From Actinomycetota bacterium (GTDB taxonomy: Bacteria > Actinomycetota > Thermoleophilia > Gaiellales > Gaiellaceae): a stretch of DNA of 50,666 nt. The stretch spans positions 1 to 50,666 of the forward strand of contig VAXO01000090.1 in NCBI GenBank assembly GCA_005888435.1, written 5' to 3'. Position numbers and translations under genes: made by a program. The notes beneath the pieces are model-generated. The model made no database searches and had not been told where the DNA came from. It saw only the letters and a list, made by a program, of their open reading frames with translations. Position 1 is the stretch's first letter. Every line of letters begins with the position of its first letter. This document shows positions 16,090 to 24,617 of the stretch, in pieces.

Positions 16090-17523
16090 TTACCCGTTGA
16101 AGGTGTGGGAGAAGATCGAAGCGCGGGACGGGTTCGTCTCCGCGCGAAGGATGATCCTCACTGTGTAGCGGCCCTTGGCGAGCTTCGGGAGCTTGAAGAG
16201 GACGTCACGCGCCGCTTCGCCCGCACCGTCCGCACCGGTGAGTCGGCGCGTGCTCGACGGCCGGGTGATCTTCACCTCGTACGTGAATCCTTCGTCCGCG
16301 CGCACAACGAACGAGCGCGGCAGCGTCTTGAACGTGGCGCGTGCGCCGGTGACGTTCTCGACGTGATGCCACTCGGCGGTCTTGCCGTGACATGACTGGT
16401 TCGCGAGGACCGCGTCCTTCACCTGTGCGAACGACGCGCGGTGCGTTCCGTCGGGAAGCACCATGCCGCTCTGCCACGCCGCCAGGTTCGTCTCGTCGAC
16501 GGCATGGAAGAAATTCAGCAGCGCGACGTCGGGATCGCAAGCCATCATCGCGATCAGCTGTGCGTAGTACCGGCCCTGAGTCGCGTCGTCGATGAGCGGG
16601 ACGTTCTCGGAGCCGGTGTACAGCAACGCCTTGTCCGGCGAGACCTTCGCCTGATAGCCGACCTCGTCGACGAAGATGCGCACGTGCGGCCCGCCGCCCG
16701 GGTCGCCCGCCTCGCGGAAGAGCGGTTGTGCGGTGCCGTGGAACGCGTCCCACCACGCCTGCTTCAGGCGGTCGAGGTTGACGCAGCCCATCTTCGGCCA
16801 GAGGTAGCCGACGGATGGTGCGTCGGTGTTCACGTTCGGATAGCAATGGACGGAGAGGTCGTCCGCGATCGGCTTCGTGCGTCCGCTCTGCCGGTACGCG
16901 TCGCCGACCTCCTTCAGGAAGCGGATCGGGGAGTGCGAGACGTTGCTCGGCGCGTCGAAGTCGTCGTTGCCGCGCGGTGACAGGCCGAAGGCGATCACGT
17001 CGATGCCCGGGTCGACGTCCTTGAGCGCGTCGTAGCAGGCGGCCATCGCCTGCTCCTGCACGTAGCCCGAGATGCCGTTTCCCTGATCGTCGAACTGCGG
17101 CTGCTGGAAGCGCGGCTGGTTGCCCTCGTTGAGGCAGATGATCTTGCGCACGTACGGATAGCGCTCGGCGACCTTGGCGGCGTACTGCGCGAAGAGCTGG
17201 ATCCCGTTCGGCGTCTCGGCAAGAGCCTTCGCCTTCAACGGGTAGATCGCGAACATGACGTCGATGCCGCGGCGCTGCGCCTCGGGGACGGCGCGGTCGA
17301 GAAACGCCTGGTCGACGATCGTGCTCGGCTGCGAGGGATCCCAGAACACCGCCATGCGGTTCTCGGTCATCCCGAGCTGCGTCAGCATCGTGAAGAAGCC
17401 GGCGCCGCCGTCCTCGGCATACTTGCCGGCGTCGTCGGCGACGCCGAAGGTCGTGCTCGACGCCGCCCCGGCGAGGGCCAGCGCCAGGCACGCGGATGCC
17501 AGGACCGCAGTGATCCGCCACAT
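16090..17523 (-). CDS. Secreted TIM-barrel protein, clan GH-A glycosidase-like
   Basis: A 477-residue protein with a cleavable signal peptide (about 1-22, ending GAASS). The fold resembles a clan GH-A barrel: TENRMAVFWDPSQ near strand 2, the putative acid/base Glu in IICLNEGNQPRF, DLSVHCYPN, and the putative nucleophile Glu in IFVDEVGYQ. A C-terminal domain of about 90 residues (from ENVTGARATF) looks like a beta-sandwich. The family cannot be named with certainty and it may be a non-catalytic relative. ATG at 17523 has GGAGG nearby. It is codirectional with the dgcN-like gene 19 bp upstream. Confidence 0.65.
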   Translation of the reverse strand: MWRITAVLASACLALALAGAASSTTFGVADDAGKYAEDGGAGFFTMLTQLGMTENRMAVFWDPSQPSTIVDQAFLDRAVPEAQRRGIDVMFAIYPLKAKALAETPNGIQLFAQYAAKVAERYPYVRKIICLNEGNQPRFQQPQFDDQGNGISGYVQEQAMAACYDALKDVDPGIDVIAFGLSPRGNDDFDAPSNVSHSPIRFLKEVGDAYRQSGRTKPIADDLSVHCYPNVNTDAPSVGYLWPKMGCVNLDRLKQAWWDAFHGTAQPLFREAGDPGGGPHVRIFVDEVGYQAKVSPDKALLYTGSENVPLIDDATQGRYYAQLIAMMACDPDVALLNFFHAVDETNLAAWQSGMVLPDGTHRASFAQVKDAVLANQSCHGKTAEWHHVENVTGARATFKTLPRSFVVRADEGFTYEVKITRPSSTRRLTGADGAGEAARDVLFKLPKLAKGRYTVRIILRAETNPSRASIFSHTFNG

Positions 17524-17541
17524 GCCTCCGTTGTCGGCAGA

Positions 17542-18567
17542 TCAGGACTGCGCGTTGAGCACTGCTTCGAGGAGTTTCCCGGCGCCGAAGCGGACGGGGT
17601 CGTCCGCCGGCAGGCCGGTCTCGTCCTCGGCGGCGGCGACGGCGGCGCGCGCTTCGTCCTCGGAGACGGTCGACGTGTTGAGCGAGATCGCGACGACCTT
17701 CGCCGGGCGCCGTTTGAGCGACATGCGCTCGTGGAGCTGGATCAGCTCCGGCAGGCTCGGTAGCGGCGATTCCGTTGGATCGCCCTCCGTGATCGTTCGA
17801 CCCACCTCGTGGCAGAGCACGTACAGGTGTGGCGCGCTGCCGTGGATGAGCCCGACCGTCACGCCGGAGTAGACCGGGTGCAGGATCGCGCCCTGTCCCT
17901 CGACCCACAGGAGGTCACCGCGCTTCGCGCCCTCGACGACGAGGCGCTCCGCGGCGCCCGCGAGGAAGTCCGAGACCACGGCGTCCACCGCGATCCCCCA
18001 GCCGGCGATCGCGATGCCGGTCTGGCCCGTCGGCACGAAGACGGAGCGCAACCCGCGCTTGCGCGCCTCGAGGTCGAGCTCGCACGTCGCCGTCATCTTC
18101 CCGATCGCGCAGTCGGAGCCAACCGTCAGCACGATCGTCCCGTCGACCTCGAGGTTCGCGCCCGTCGCCGTGCTCAGGTCGCGCGGCGGCTCGCGCAGGT
18201 CGCGCAGCTCGACGCCGTGCTCGCGTGCGAGCTCGGGCAGTCCCGGGATGTCGTGCAGGCGCACGTGCAGGCCGTTCTCCAGGTCGAGCCCGTGCGTGAC
18301 GCAGCTCTTGAGCAGCTCCTGCCAGTCGCCGGGGAAGCGCCCGCCTTGCGTGACGACGCCGACCAGCGCCGCGCTCGGGCCGTGCTGCATGCCCTCGTCC
18401 ACGGTCGCGACGATCGGGACACCGTCGTCGGACTCGCCTGCGCGCTGCGTGTCGAGGATTGCGACCACCGACTCGCGGCGGTAGCGCATGACGCCTCGCA
18501 GCGTCTTGCCATAGTGGACGTCGTCCGAAAACCCCTCAGCGAGGATCAGGTACTTCTTCTCTGACAC
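17542..18567 (-). CDS. DUF1611 P-loop protein, DgcN-like
   Basis: A 341-residue DUF1611 protein. The N-terminal Rossmann-like part starts EKKYLILAEGFSDD. The C-terminal P-loop part has a Walker A-like VGSDCAIGKMTAT, then VPTGQTGIAIAGWGIAVDA and VEGQGAILHP. In marine bacteria a member named DgcN works with the neighbouring racemase DgcA in D-glutamate catabolism through N-acetyl-D-glutamate. The same pairing is present here. GTG at 18567 overlaps the upstream gene by 32 bp, and no later start keeps the conserved N terminus. Assignment to D-glutamate is by family and context only. Confidence 0.75.
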   Translation of the reverse strand: MSEKKYLILAEGFSDDVHYGKTLRGVMRYRRESVVAILDTQRAGESDDGVPIVATVDEGMQHGPSAALVGVVTQGGRFPGDWQELLKSCVTHGLDLENGLHVRLHDIPGLPELAREHGVELRDLREPPRDLSTATGANLEVDGTIVLTVGSDCAIGKMTATCELDLEARKRGLRSVFVPTGQTGIAIAGWGIAVDAVVSDFLAGAAERLVVEGAKRGDLLWVEGQGAILHPVYSGVTVGLIHGSAPHLYVLCHEVGRTITEGDPTESPLPSLPELIQLHERMSLKRRPAKVVAISLNTSTVSEDEARAAVAAAEDETGLPADDPVRFGAGKLLEAVLNAQS

Positions 18568-19555
18568 CGAGTCCTGGTTCGTCCGCGGGAATCTGGATGC
18601 CGTCGAGAAAGGCGATGCCGGGCCAAGGATCGTGGGCGAGCAGGAGGTTCCCGTCGAGGTCGACGTGATCGCACAGCGACGAGACCTGCGCCGCCGCCGC
18701 AATGCCGAGGCCGGACTCGATCATGCAGCCAAGCATCACGCGGAGGCCCAGCGCACGCGCGGCGTGCGCCATACGCACGGCCTCGTGGATGCCGCCCGAC
18801 TTGGCGAGCTTGATGTTGATCCCGTGCGCGCGCTCGGCACACGACACAACGTCGCTCAGCCGGTGACAGTCCTCGTCCACGTAGATCGGGAGCGGCGATT
18901 CCGCCTTCAGCCTGGCGCCTCCGGGATCGCCTGCCGGCAGCGGCTGCTCGCAGTACTCCACGCCCAGCTCGGCGAGCTGCGGCAGCGAGTCGAGCGCCTC
19001 GTCGAGCGTCCAGTACTCGTTTACGTCCACTTGCAGCGGGGCCGTGGTCACCTCGCGCACCGCGCGCACACGGTCGACGTCGCGCCCGTCATGGGCTCCG
19101 AGCTTCAGCTTCAGGCGCTTGAAGTGCCCGGCGACCTTCGCGGCGCGGTCGCCCATGTCGTCCGGCTCGCCGAGCCAGATCGTCCACGACGTCGGCGGCC
19201 CGAGCCGGCGCAGCCCGAGCAGGCGCCAGACCGCCACGCCGGCCAGCTTGCCCTGCAGATCGTGCAGCGCCCCGTCGAGCGCCGAGCGGGCCGCCCATTC
19301 CCGCGGTTCCAGGCGCTCGTCGATCTCGTCGAGCGCGAACGGGTCGTCGCCGAGGAGATCGGCGGCGTCTTCTATGTACTGCAGCGCCGAGAGCGCGCTC
19401 TCCCCGTAGCGCTCGATCGGAGCGCCCTCCCCGAACCCGGAGACGCCTTCGTGGCGGATCTCCACCTGAATGACATCGGCCGTGTCCTGGGACTCACGAG
19501 AGATCACGAACGTCTCCGCGAGCTCGAGCGTCGCGATGCGAGCCGTGACGTCCAC
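18536..19555 (-). CDS. Enolase-superfamily dipeptide epimerase / DgcA-like racemase
   Basis: A 339-residue member of the muconate lactonising subgroup. The N-terminal capping domain covers 1-115. In the barrel, the K-x-K acid/base motif is RLKLKLGAHD; metal ligands are the Asp of VDVNEYW, the Glu of EYCEQPLP and the Asp of VDEDCH; the second base is in INIKLAKSGGI. HVDLDGNLLL supplies the dipeptide-epimerase DxDG. Relatives epimerise L-Ala-D-Glu from murein or racemise N-acetyl-D-glutamate. GTG at 19555 has TAGTGT seven bases upstream. The partner DUF1611 gene overlaps its 3' end. Confidence 0.85.
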   Translation of the reverse strand: MDVTARIATLELAETFVISRESQDTADVIQVEIRHEGVSGFGEGAPIERYGESALSALQYIEDAADLLGDDPFALDEIDERLEPREWAARSALDGALHDLQGKLAGVAVWRLLGLRRLGPPTSWTIWLGEPDDMGDRAAKVAGHFKRLKLKLGAHDGRDVDRVRAVREVTTAPLQVDVNEYWTLDEALDSLPQLAELGVEYCEQPLPAGDPGGARLKAESPLPIYVDEDCHRLSDVVSCAERAHGINIKLAKSGGIHEAVRMAHAARALGLRVMLGCMIESGLGIAAAAQVSSLCDHVDLDGNLLLAHDPWPGIAFLDGIQIPADEPGLGVREEVPDPR

Positions 19556-19561
19556 GGGGGC

Positions 19562-19568
19562 TACACTA
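19562..19568. promoter_or_regulatory. Shared -10 region for the dgcA-like gene and tRNA-Arg
   Basis: TACACTA read on the plus strand gives TACACT, 10 bp before the tRNA 5' end. Read on the minus strand it gives TAGTGT, 7 bp before the GTG of the epimerase. One AT-poor spot seems to serve both directions. No convincing -35 boxes are visible. Confidence 0.4.
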
Positions 19569-19577
19569 GACGCCCTC

Positions 19578-19650
19578 GCGCCTGTAGCTCAGGGGATAGA
19601 GCGTGCGCCTCCGGAGCGCAAGGTCGCAGGTTCGATTCCTGCCAGGCGCA
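19578..19650 (+). tRNA. tRNA-Arg (anticodon CCG)
   Basis: 73 nt with a complete cloverleaf: acceptor GCGCCTG/CAGGCGC with discriminator A, D-arm AGCTCAGGGGATAGAGC, anticodon arm TGCGC-CTCCGGA-GCGCA with CCG at 34-36, and T-arm with GGTTCGATTCC. The CCA end is not encoded, so it must be added after RNase Z cleavage. Confidence 0.95.
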
Positions 19651-19744
19651 TCAGGGGTGGATGCCGGAACCGGTGGCCTCGCGGTCGGGCAACCCCCCAT
19701 TCGATCATCGACGCGCGATCCCGAAGGGGTCACACTGGGCTGAA

Positions 19745-19969
19745 GTGGCATCAGAGTTCAGTGAACGGCTGCGAGCCTTTGCCGACGAGTTCCCGGCCGT
19801 TGCGGACGACCTACTCGAAGCAATCGACCGCTACCTGGACAGCGACCCTGGCGTCGGCGACTTCTCGTTACACAAGCACGACGAGATTGAAGCTCGCATC
19901 AACCGGCTGATGTACGTGCACGAGCAGCTCGTCGCAGCGCGCGAAGCCCGCGGGTGTCACTCGCCGTGA
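19745..19969 (+). CDS. Small hypothetical helical protein
   Basis: 74 residues from GTG at 19745: MASEFSERLRAFADEFPAVA, then LLEAIDRYLDSDP and a helix around DEIEARINRLMYVHEQLVAA. It is acidic and predicted all-alpha, with no recognised domain. It sits between tRNA-Arg and a convergent cupin gene, which it overlaps by 13 bp at the stop codons. Confidence 0.5.
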   Translation: MASEFSERLRAFADEFPAVADDLLEAIDRYLDSDPGVGDFSLHKHDEIEARINRLMYVHEQLVAAREARGCHSP

Positions 19970-20427
19970 GGCAGATCGAAGCGGGCGATGATTCCTTCAT
20001 CAGCCCCCTCTGGGACAGGACGCTCTGGATGGCGCGTGGCCACCCACGCGACGCCCTGCTCCGGATAGGCGACGACGTCCGGGAACCGCTTGGTCGAGAT
20101 ACCGAGCAGTCGCACGGGCTCGTCTGTCGGGTTGGAGAACGTGTGTAGCCCGTCCGGGCCTTCGGGGAAGTAGACGACGTCTCCGGGCGTTAGCTGCTCC
20201 TCGCCCTCCGGCGTGCGGACGGTCAACGTCCCGCTGAGGACGAAGAACATCTCTTCGACGCCGTAGTGCATGTGCAAGCTGCCTCCGGCAGCTCCCGGTA
20301 AGTACTCGGTCAGAGAGGCACCGAGCATGTCCGTGTCGAACCGGTGTCCAAACCAGCGGGCGCGCATCCGCTGCTGATCGGCGACTTCGTCCCAGGGCTC
20401 GTCTTCGAGGAAGTTGAGGCGGCGCAT
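19957..20427 (-). CDS. Cupin-domain protein
   Basis: A 156-residue single cupin. Motif 1 shows GGSLHMHYGVEEMFFVLSG, with His and Glu metal ligands. Motif 2 shows GDVVYFPEGPDGLHTFSNPT, with the later His. Proteins of this size bind a divalent metal; the substrate cannot be told. ATG is preceded by GAAGGGAA. A related cupin (21387-21854) shares the tail pattern 'VxxYPxxxxVxVWAT', so the pair flanking yihY may be paralogues. Confidence 0.8.
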   Translation of the reverse strand: MRRLNFLEDEPWDEVADQQRMRARWFGHRFDTDMLGASLTEYLPGAAGGSLHMHYGVEEMFFVLSGTLTVRTPEGEEQLTPGDVVYFPEGPDGLHTFSNPTDEPVRLLGISTKRFPDVVAYPEQGVAWVATRHPERPVPEGADEGIIARFDLPHGE

Positions 20428-20535
20428 CCGTTCCCTTCGTTGTGTTTGAGTGTGCCGCCAGGATCATGCCGCAGCCTGTCAGTCGCGATCTGGGCGCGGC
20501 ATCCCTCTGTTTCGCGGTGGTGTTCTAATCAGGGC

Positions 20536-21381
20536 ATGTCCGCCCGAAGTCGAGTCGCCGGCCGTGTCGGGGCGGTGCAGCAGTGGCTTGTGCGGCGTGG
20601 CGACACGGCGCTCGGACGCCTCGCCCTTCAGTGGTTTCGAAGGTACTTCGACGCCAGCCGGAACTCCGGTTCTGCCGCAACGCTCTACATGTTCCTGTCC
20701 ATCGTCCCGCTACTGCTCGCAGCGATGGGCCTCCTGCATGCCGCCGGAACCGACACGAACGCCTTTGCGGAACGTCTGGTCGATCACAACCACCTGACCG
20801 GAGCGACAGCGAACCTCGTTCGCGAGAGTTTCGGCACCGTGTCCGACAACGCTCTCGCGGCAACAGCCACGGCCGTCGTCGGGTTCCTAATCTGGGGGAT
20901 CGGGATCGGGCAGATTTACCAGGACGTGTACGCGGGAGCGTGGCGGATCGAGGTTCGGACATTGTCCGACCAGGCGCGCTTCACGGTCTGGTTCTTCGTC
21001 TTGAGCGGTCTGCTGGGCGTCTTCATCGTCTTCGCCGGCCTCCTGACGGACGCGGGCTGGGGGGCCGTCGTCCCGGTCTGGCTCGTCGTTTCGACGGGTT
21101 TCTGGATCTGGACGCCCCGCTATCTCCTGCGAGGCCAGATCGGGGTCCGGCCGCTGCTTCCGGGCGCGATCCTCGCCTCGCTAGTCATCGGCGGCGCGAT
21201 CGCGACATCGCGGTTCTTCCTCGGGCCGGGGCTCAACTCGGGCGGCAAGCACTTTGGCTCGTTCGGTGTGGTCGTCGCATTGCTCACGTGGGCATTTATC
21301 CTGGCCACGCTCTCGATGGTGTGCGCGGTTTTCTCGCCGGTCTGGGCCGAGTGGCACACCAGCGAGAACCCCCGGCGTTGA
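20536..21381 (+). CDS. YihY/BrkB-family inner-membrane protein
   Basis: A 281-residue polytopic membrane protein. It has the family's N-terminal FRRYFDASRNSGSAATLYMFLSI (split across a helix) and then about six hydrophobic segments (about 50-68, 110-128, 140-165, 170-190, 205-225, 240-262). The conserved GIGQIYQDVYAGAW region matches YihY/UPF0761. The molecular function of the family is unsettled. ATG at 20536 has TCTAAT six bases upstream, again leaderless-like. Confidence 0.75.
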   Translation: MSARSRVAGRVGAVQQWLVRRGDTALGRLALQWFRRYFDASRNSGSAATLYMFLSIVPLLLAAMGLLHAAGTDTNAFAERLVDHNHLTGATANLVRESFGTVSDNALAATATAVVGFLIWGIGIGQIYQDVYAGAWRIEVRTLSDQARFTVWFFVLSGLLGVFIVFAGLLTDAGWGAVVPVWLVVSTGFWIWTPRYLLRGQIGVRPLLPGAILASLVIGGAIATSRFFLGPGLNSGGKHFGSFGVVVALLTWAFILATLSMVCAVFSPVWAEWHTSENPRR

Positions 21382-21386
21382 GCCGG

Positions 21387-21854
21387 TCAGTCGGCTCTGT
21401 CCCAGCTCTCCTCGCCGTGTTCCCAGGCCACCGCATTGGAACGCTCGAAGAAGAGGCCCGTGTCGTCCTCCGTCGCCCAGACCCCGACCTTGTCGCTGTC
21501 GGGATAGACGCTCACTGCGGGCGTCCCGAGCTGGGAGAACATCAGGAATCGGGCGGGCGCGTCGCTGCGGTTCATGACCTTGTGGGCTCCGTCGGGGCCA
21601 GGCGGGAAGCAGACGATCTCGCCCTGCTCAAGCGTGAGCTCGCCGTCGGGCGTACGGACGGCGACGGTCCCGTCGAGGACGAGGAGCCACTCCTCGACGT
21701 ACTCGTAGTGGTACGGACAGGCCCCGCCGCCGGGCGGAATGTCGTAGATGTACATGGCGAGCGCCATCGACCCGACGGCGCCGGCGACGTCGATCCGGCC
21801 GGTGCTTTCGGCCGTGAAGACGTTGACCCTGGCCGATGAGTTTTGTCCGCTCAA
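21387..21854 (-). CDS. Cupin-domain protein
   Basis: About 155 residues when started at TTG 21854 (MSGQNSSARVNVFTAES). The cupin core is PYHYEYVEEWLLVLDGTVAV (His, His, Glu ligands) and GEIVCFPPGPDGAHKVMNRS. The C-terminal FSQLGTPAVSVYPDSDKVGV is shared with the cupin at 19957-20427. A longer open frame continues into the divergent DUF2182 gene and is rejected. The substrate is unknown. The start is uncertain. Confidence 0.75.
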   Translation of the reverse strand: MSGQNSSARVNVFTAESTGRIDVAGAVGSMALAMYIYDIPPGGGACPYHYEYVEEWLLVLDGTVAVRTPDGELTLEQGEIVCFPPGPDGAHKVMNRSDAPARFLMFSQLGTPAVSVYPDSDKVGVWATEDDTGLFFERSNAVAWEHGEESWDRAD

Positions 21855-21879
21855 GCCGTCTAAGGCTTTCAGATACCAG

Positions 21880-22401
21880 ATGACGAGTACGAAAGCGATG
21901 GAGCTCGGCACGCCCGCCGTCTTCGCGGCGACGTGGCTGACGATGATGGCGGCGATGATGCTGCCCGGCGCGGCGCCCGCCGTCGGGCGCGCCGCCGCCG
22001 CTACGGGGCGCGTGCTCACGGTCCCGATCTTCGCGGGCACGTATCTCGCGGTCTGGTCAGCCGTCGGGCTGCTCGTCTACGCGGTGTACCTGCCGCACGG
22101 CGCGGCGGCGACCGGCATCGTGGCGATCGCGGCCGGCATCTACGAGCTGACGCCGCTCAAGCACGCGTGCCGCGAGCGCTGTCGGCACACGGTGCGGTCG
22201 GGCGCGCAATTCGGGATCTATTGCGTCGGCTCGAGCATCGGGCTGATGGCGATGCTCGTCGCTGTAGACGTCATGAGCATGGCGTGGTGTGTCGTCATCG
22301 GCGCGCTGATCACGGCGCAGAAGCTGCTGCCGCCGAGGGCGTACGTCGACGTTCCCGTCGGGCTCGGCATCGTCGGCCTAGGTCTCGGGATGCTTGCGTA
22401 G
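21880..22401 (+). CDS. DUF2182 integral membrane protein
   Basis: About 173 residues with five or so membrane segments. FAATWLTMMAAMMLPGAAPA and GIYELTPLKHACRERCR are the hallmark motifs of DUF2182, described as a predicted metal-binding membrane family; the Cys/His cluster KHACRERCR would bind metal. Its role is unknown. Members are often about 250 residues, so this is a short form. ATG 21880 is chosen; ATG 21898 is possible. It overlaps the convergent kinase gene by 24 bp. Confidence 0.75.
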   Translation: MTSTKAMELGTPAVFAATWLTMMAAMMLPGAAPAVGRAAAATGRVLTVPIFAGTYLAVWSAVGLLVYAVYLPHGAAATGIVAIAAGIYELTPLKHACRERCRHTVRSGAQFGIYCVGSSIGLMAMLVAVDVMSMAWCVVIGALITAQKLLPPRAYVDVPVGLGIVGLGLGMLA

Positions 22402-23178
22402 CTGCGCAAGTCGCCGCTCGACTGCTCCCGCAAGCTCAGGCCGCCGCGGGAGGGCAGTCATCATCGACGCGGTTATCCACGCGATGTAGACAAGGAACAT
22501 CGCCTCGACGAGCTCCGTGTCGTACTGCCCGTAGGCGTCCAGCGCGTCGCCCGGCCCCAGAGCGGCAAGGTCGTACTCGCGCGGGCCGCGGCATGCCGTC
22601 TCGAAGTCGAGCCAGAGCGGCCCGCTCCGCGAGTTGAGGCAGTTGAAGAGCTGCGCGTCGCCGTGAAGCGGTTGTCCGTCTAGCTCGGGCCGCCGCGACG
22701 CGAGCTCCCGTACCAGCTCGACGTCGTCGCTCGGCGGCAGAGCGTCGAGCATGGTCTGCGTCTCCTCGGGATGGCCGAAGGCGGGCAGCTCGCCGCTGTA
22801 GTCCTCGAGCGCTTCATGGATCGCGCAGAGCGCACGGCCGGCCGCGCGAGGATCCGGATCGTCGTACGCCTCGACGTAACGCCAGAAGGTGAGCACGTGC
22901 CCTCCCTGGCGGTACGGCACGGGCTCGACCTCGGCCGCGGGAGGGACGACCGCGCAACCCAAGGCCGCGGCGTACGACGCGATTGCAAGCTCGCGCACGA
23001 TGCCCTGGGGGTCGGGTCCCACGGGATACGGAATCGCGCTCGAAACCCGTGCGACGACCGGCGACGGCCGCAGGTGCACGAGAACGTGCCACGCGTCGCG
23101 CAGGACGACAGGGTCGTCGCAGCGCACGCCTTGCTCCCGCGCCACTGCCATCGCCGCGGCCACCGCGCTCTCGCTCAT
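22378..23178 (-). CDS. APH-fold phosphotransferase
   Basis: A 266-residue aminoglycoside phosphotransferase/choline kinase-fold protein. The catalytic loop reads LHGDAQLFNCL (H-x-D-x4-N) and the metal motif LWLDFETAC (D-F-E). The N-terminal lobe is short and lacks a clear nucleotide-binding Lys motif. Such enzymes phosphorylate small molecules; resistance cannot be inferred. ATG at 23178 has TAGAAA about six bases upstream. Confidence 0.78.
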   Translation of the reverse strand: MSESAVAAAMAVAREQGVRCDDPVVLRDAWHVLVHLRPSPVVARVSSAIPYPVGPDPQGIVRELAIASYAAALGCAVVPPAAEVEPVPYRQGGHVLTFWRYVEAYDDPDPRAAGRALCAIHEALEDYSGELPAFGHPEETQTMLDALPPSDDVELVRELASRRPELDGQPLHGDAQLFNCLNSRSGPLWLDFETACRGPREYDLAALGPGDALDAYGQYDTELVEAMFLVYIAWITASMMTALPRRPELAGAVERRLAQLRKHPET

Positions 23179-23219
23179 GCGGCGTTTCTATCCCAAGCGC
23201 TGCCGCGTAAAGGCGCCGA

Positions 23220-23225
23220 TAGGCT
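23220..23225 (+). promoter_or_regulatory. -10 box of the MFS gene, leaderless type
   Basis: TAGGCT ends six bases before the GTG start. The same hexamer occurs before the HIT gene (25768-25773) and, on the minus strand, before the YceH-like gene (32264-32269). Confidence 0.5.
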
Positions 23226-23231
23226 CGCTGC

Positions 23232-24617
23232 GTGCGGGCTTACCTTCGGAGCCTGAACCCACACCTGCCGCGCGACGTCTGGATCCTCCAGGCCGGGGGC
23301 CTCGCGAATATGTTCGGGAACGGCGTCATCGGGCCGTTCCTGATCATCTACCTGCACAACGTGCGCGGCATCTCGCTCGGGCTCGCCGGGCTGATCGTCG
23401 CGTCGAACTCCGCGGCAGCGCTGTGCTCGGGCTTCGTCGGCGGTGCCCTCTCGGATCGCGTGGGACCGCGGGCCGTGCTCACATCGGCGTTGATCGTGAT
23501 GGCGACGGCCTTCGCGCTGTTCCCGTTGATCCGGACGCCCTGGCATGCGCTGATTCTCAACGTCCTGGTCGGCGCCGGCAGCGGTTCCTTCTGGCCCAGC
23601 CAGTCGACGCTGCTGGGCTCCCTCACACCTCCCGAGCGCCGGCATTCGGCGTTCGCGCAGCAGCGCATGACGATGAACCTCGGCATCGCGCTTGGCGGTC
23701 TCGTCGCGGGAGCGATCGCCCGCACGGCACACCCAGAGACGTTCACGTTCCTCTTCCTGCTGAACGCCGTGACGTTCCTCGTCTTCGTCGGCGTGCTGCG
23801 CCTCGTCCGTGTACCGCCACGGAGCAAGACGCACCACGAGCCGGGCCGCTATGCGGACGTTCTGCGGAACCACGTCTTCCTCGCCTATGTGTTCGTGAAC
23901 GTCATCTTCATCGGGGCGGGCATCGCCGTCATGTCCGAGCTGTTGCCGCCGTTCGCGAAGAACACCGCCCACGTCAGCGAGCCGGCGATCGGCGTTCTGT
24001 GGTTCGTGTTCTCGGGCGTCGTCGCCCTCGCCCAACTGCCGGTTGTGAAGCTGGTCGAGGGGCATCGCAGGATGCGCGGCCTCGCATTGATGGGCGTGGT
24101 CTGGGCAGGCACGTTCCTCGCCGTGATGGCGGGCGGTGCATGGCTCACGGGGACCCAGGCGGCGATCGTCTTCGGCATCGCCGTCGCGGTGTTCGCGCTC
24201 GGCGAGTGCCTGCACGGCGCGATCTACGCGCCGCTGGTCGTCGACCTCGCGGAGCCGCGGCTGCTCGGGCGCTACATGGCCCTTTCTAGCTCGTCGTGGC
24301 AGATCGGCTGGCTGATCGGCCCGGCCGCGGGCGGCTTCGTCCTCCAGCACGAACCGCTCGCGCTGTGGCCGGCGGTTGCCGCGATCTGCCTGCTCGCCTC
24401 CGGTTACGCGCTCCTGCTCGAAGCGTGGATCCCGGAGCCCCTGCGCCGCACGCCGCACGTGGATTCCATCGGAGGCGTCCCGGGTACGATGCCGAACATG
24501 GCGCTGACGACCGACGACCCTCTCAGTACCGATGCCGAGCCTGCCCCGCATCCGGCGGACGAGACCTCGCGGCTTCGCAGAGGCGGTCGCACCGCGCGCC
24601 GAACCGCGCGTCGCTGA
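23232..24617 (+). CDS. MFS transporter
   Basis: A 461-residue major facilitator superfamily permease with about 12 membrane segments. The loop 2-3 signature is GGALSDRVGPRAVLTSALIV (D-R-G-R type), and GAGSGSFWPSQSTLLGSL marks helix 4-5. A central loop around RVPPRSKTHHEPGRY splits the two halves. The substrate is not deducible; the layout resembles drug/proton antiporters. The last ~70 residues are a hydrophilic low-complexity tail rich in Arg/Pro, the final 86 bp of which overlap the corA frame. Confidence 0.85.
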   Translation: MRAYLRSLNPHLPRDVWILQAGGLANMFGNGVIGPFLIIYLHNVRGISLGLAGLIVASNSAAALCSGFVGGALSDRVGPRAVLTSALIVMATAFALFPLIRTPWHALILNVLVGAGSGSFWPSQSTLLGSLTPPERRHSAFAQQRMTMNLGIALGGLVAGAIARTAHPETFTFLFLLNAVTFLVFVGVLRLVRVPPRSKTHHEPGRYADVLRNHVFLAYVFVNVIFIGAGIAVMSELLPPFAKNTAHVSEPAIGVLWFVFSGVVALAQLPVVKLVEGHRRMRGLALMGVVWAGTFLAVMAGGAWLTGTQAAIVFGIAVAVFALGECLHGAIYAPLVVDLAEPRLLGRYMALSSSSWQIGWLIGPAAGGFVLQHEPLALWPAVAAICLLASGYALLLEAWIPEPLRRTPHVDSIGGVPGTMPNMALTTDDPLSTDAEPAPHPADETSRLRRGGRTARRTARR

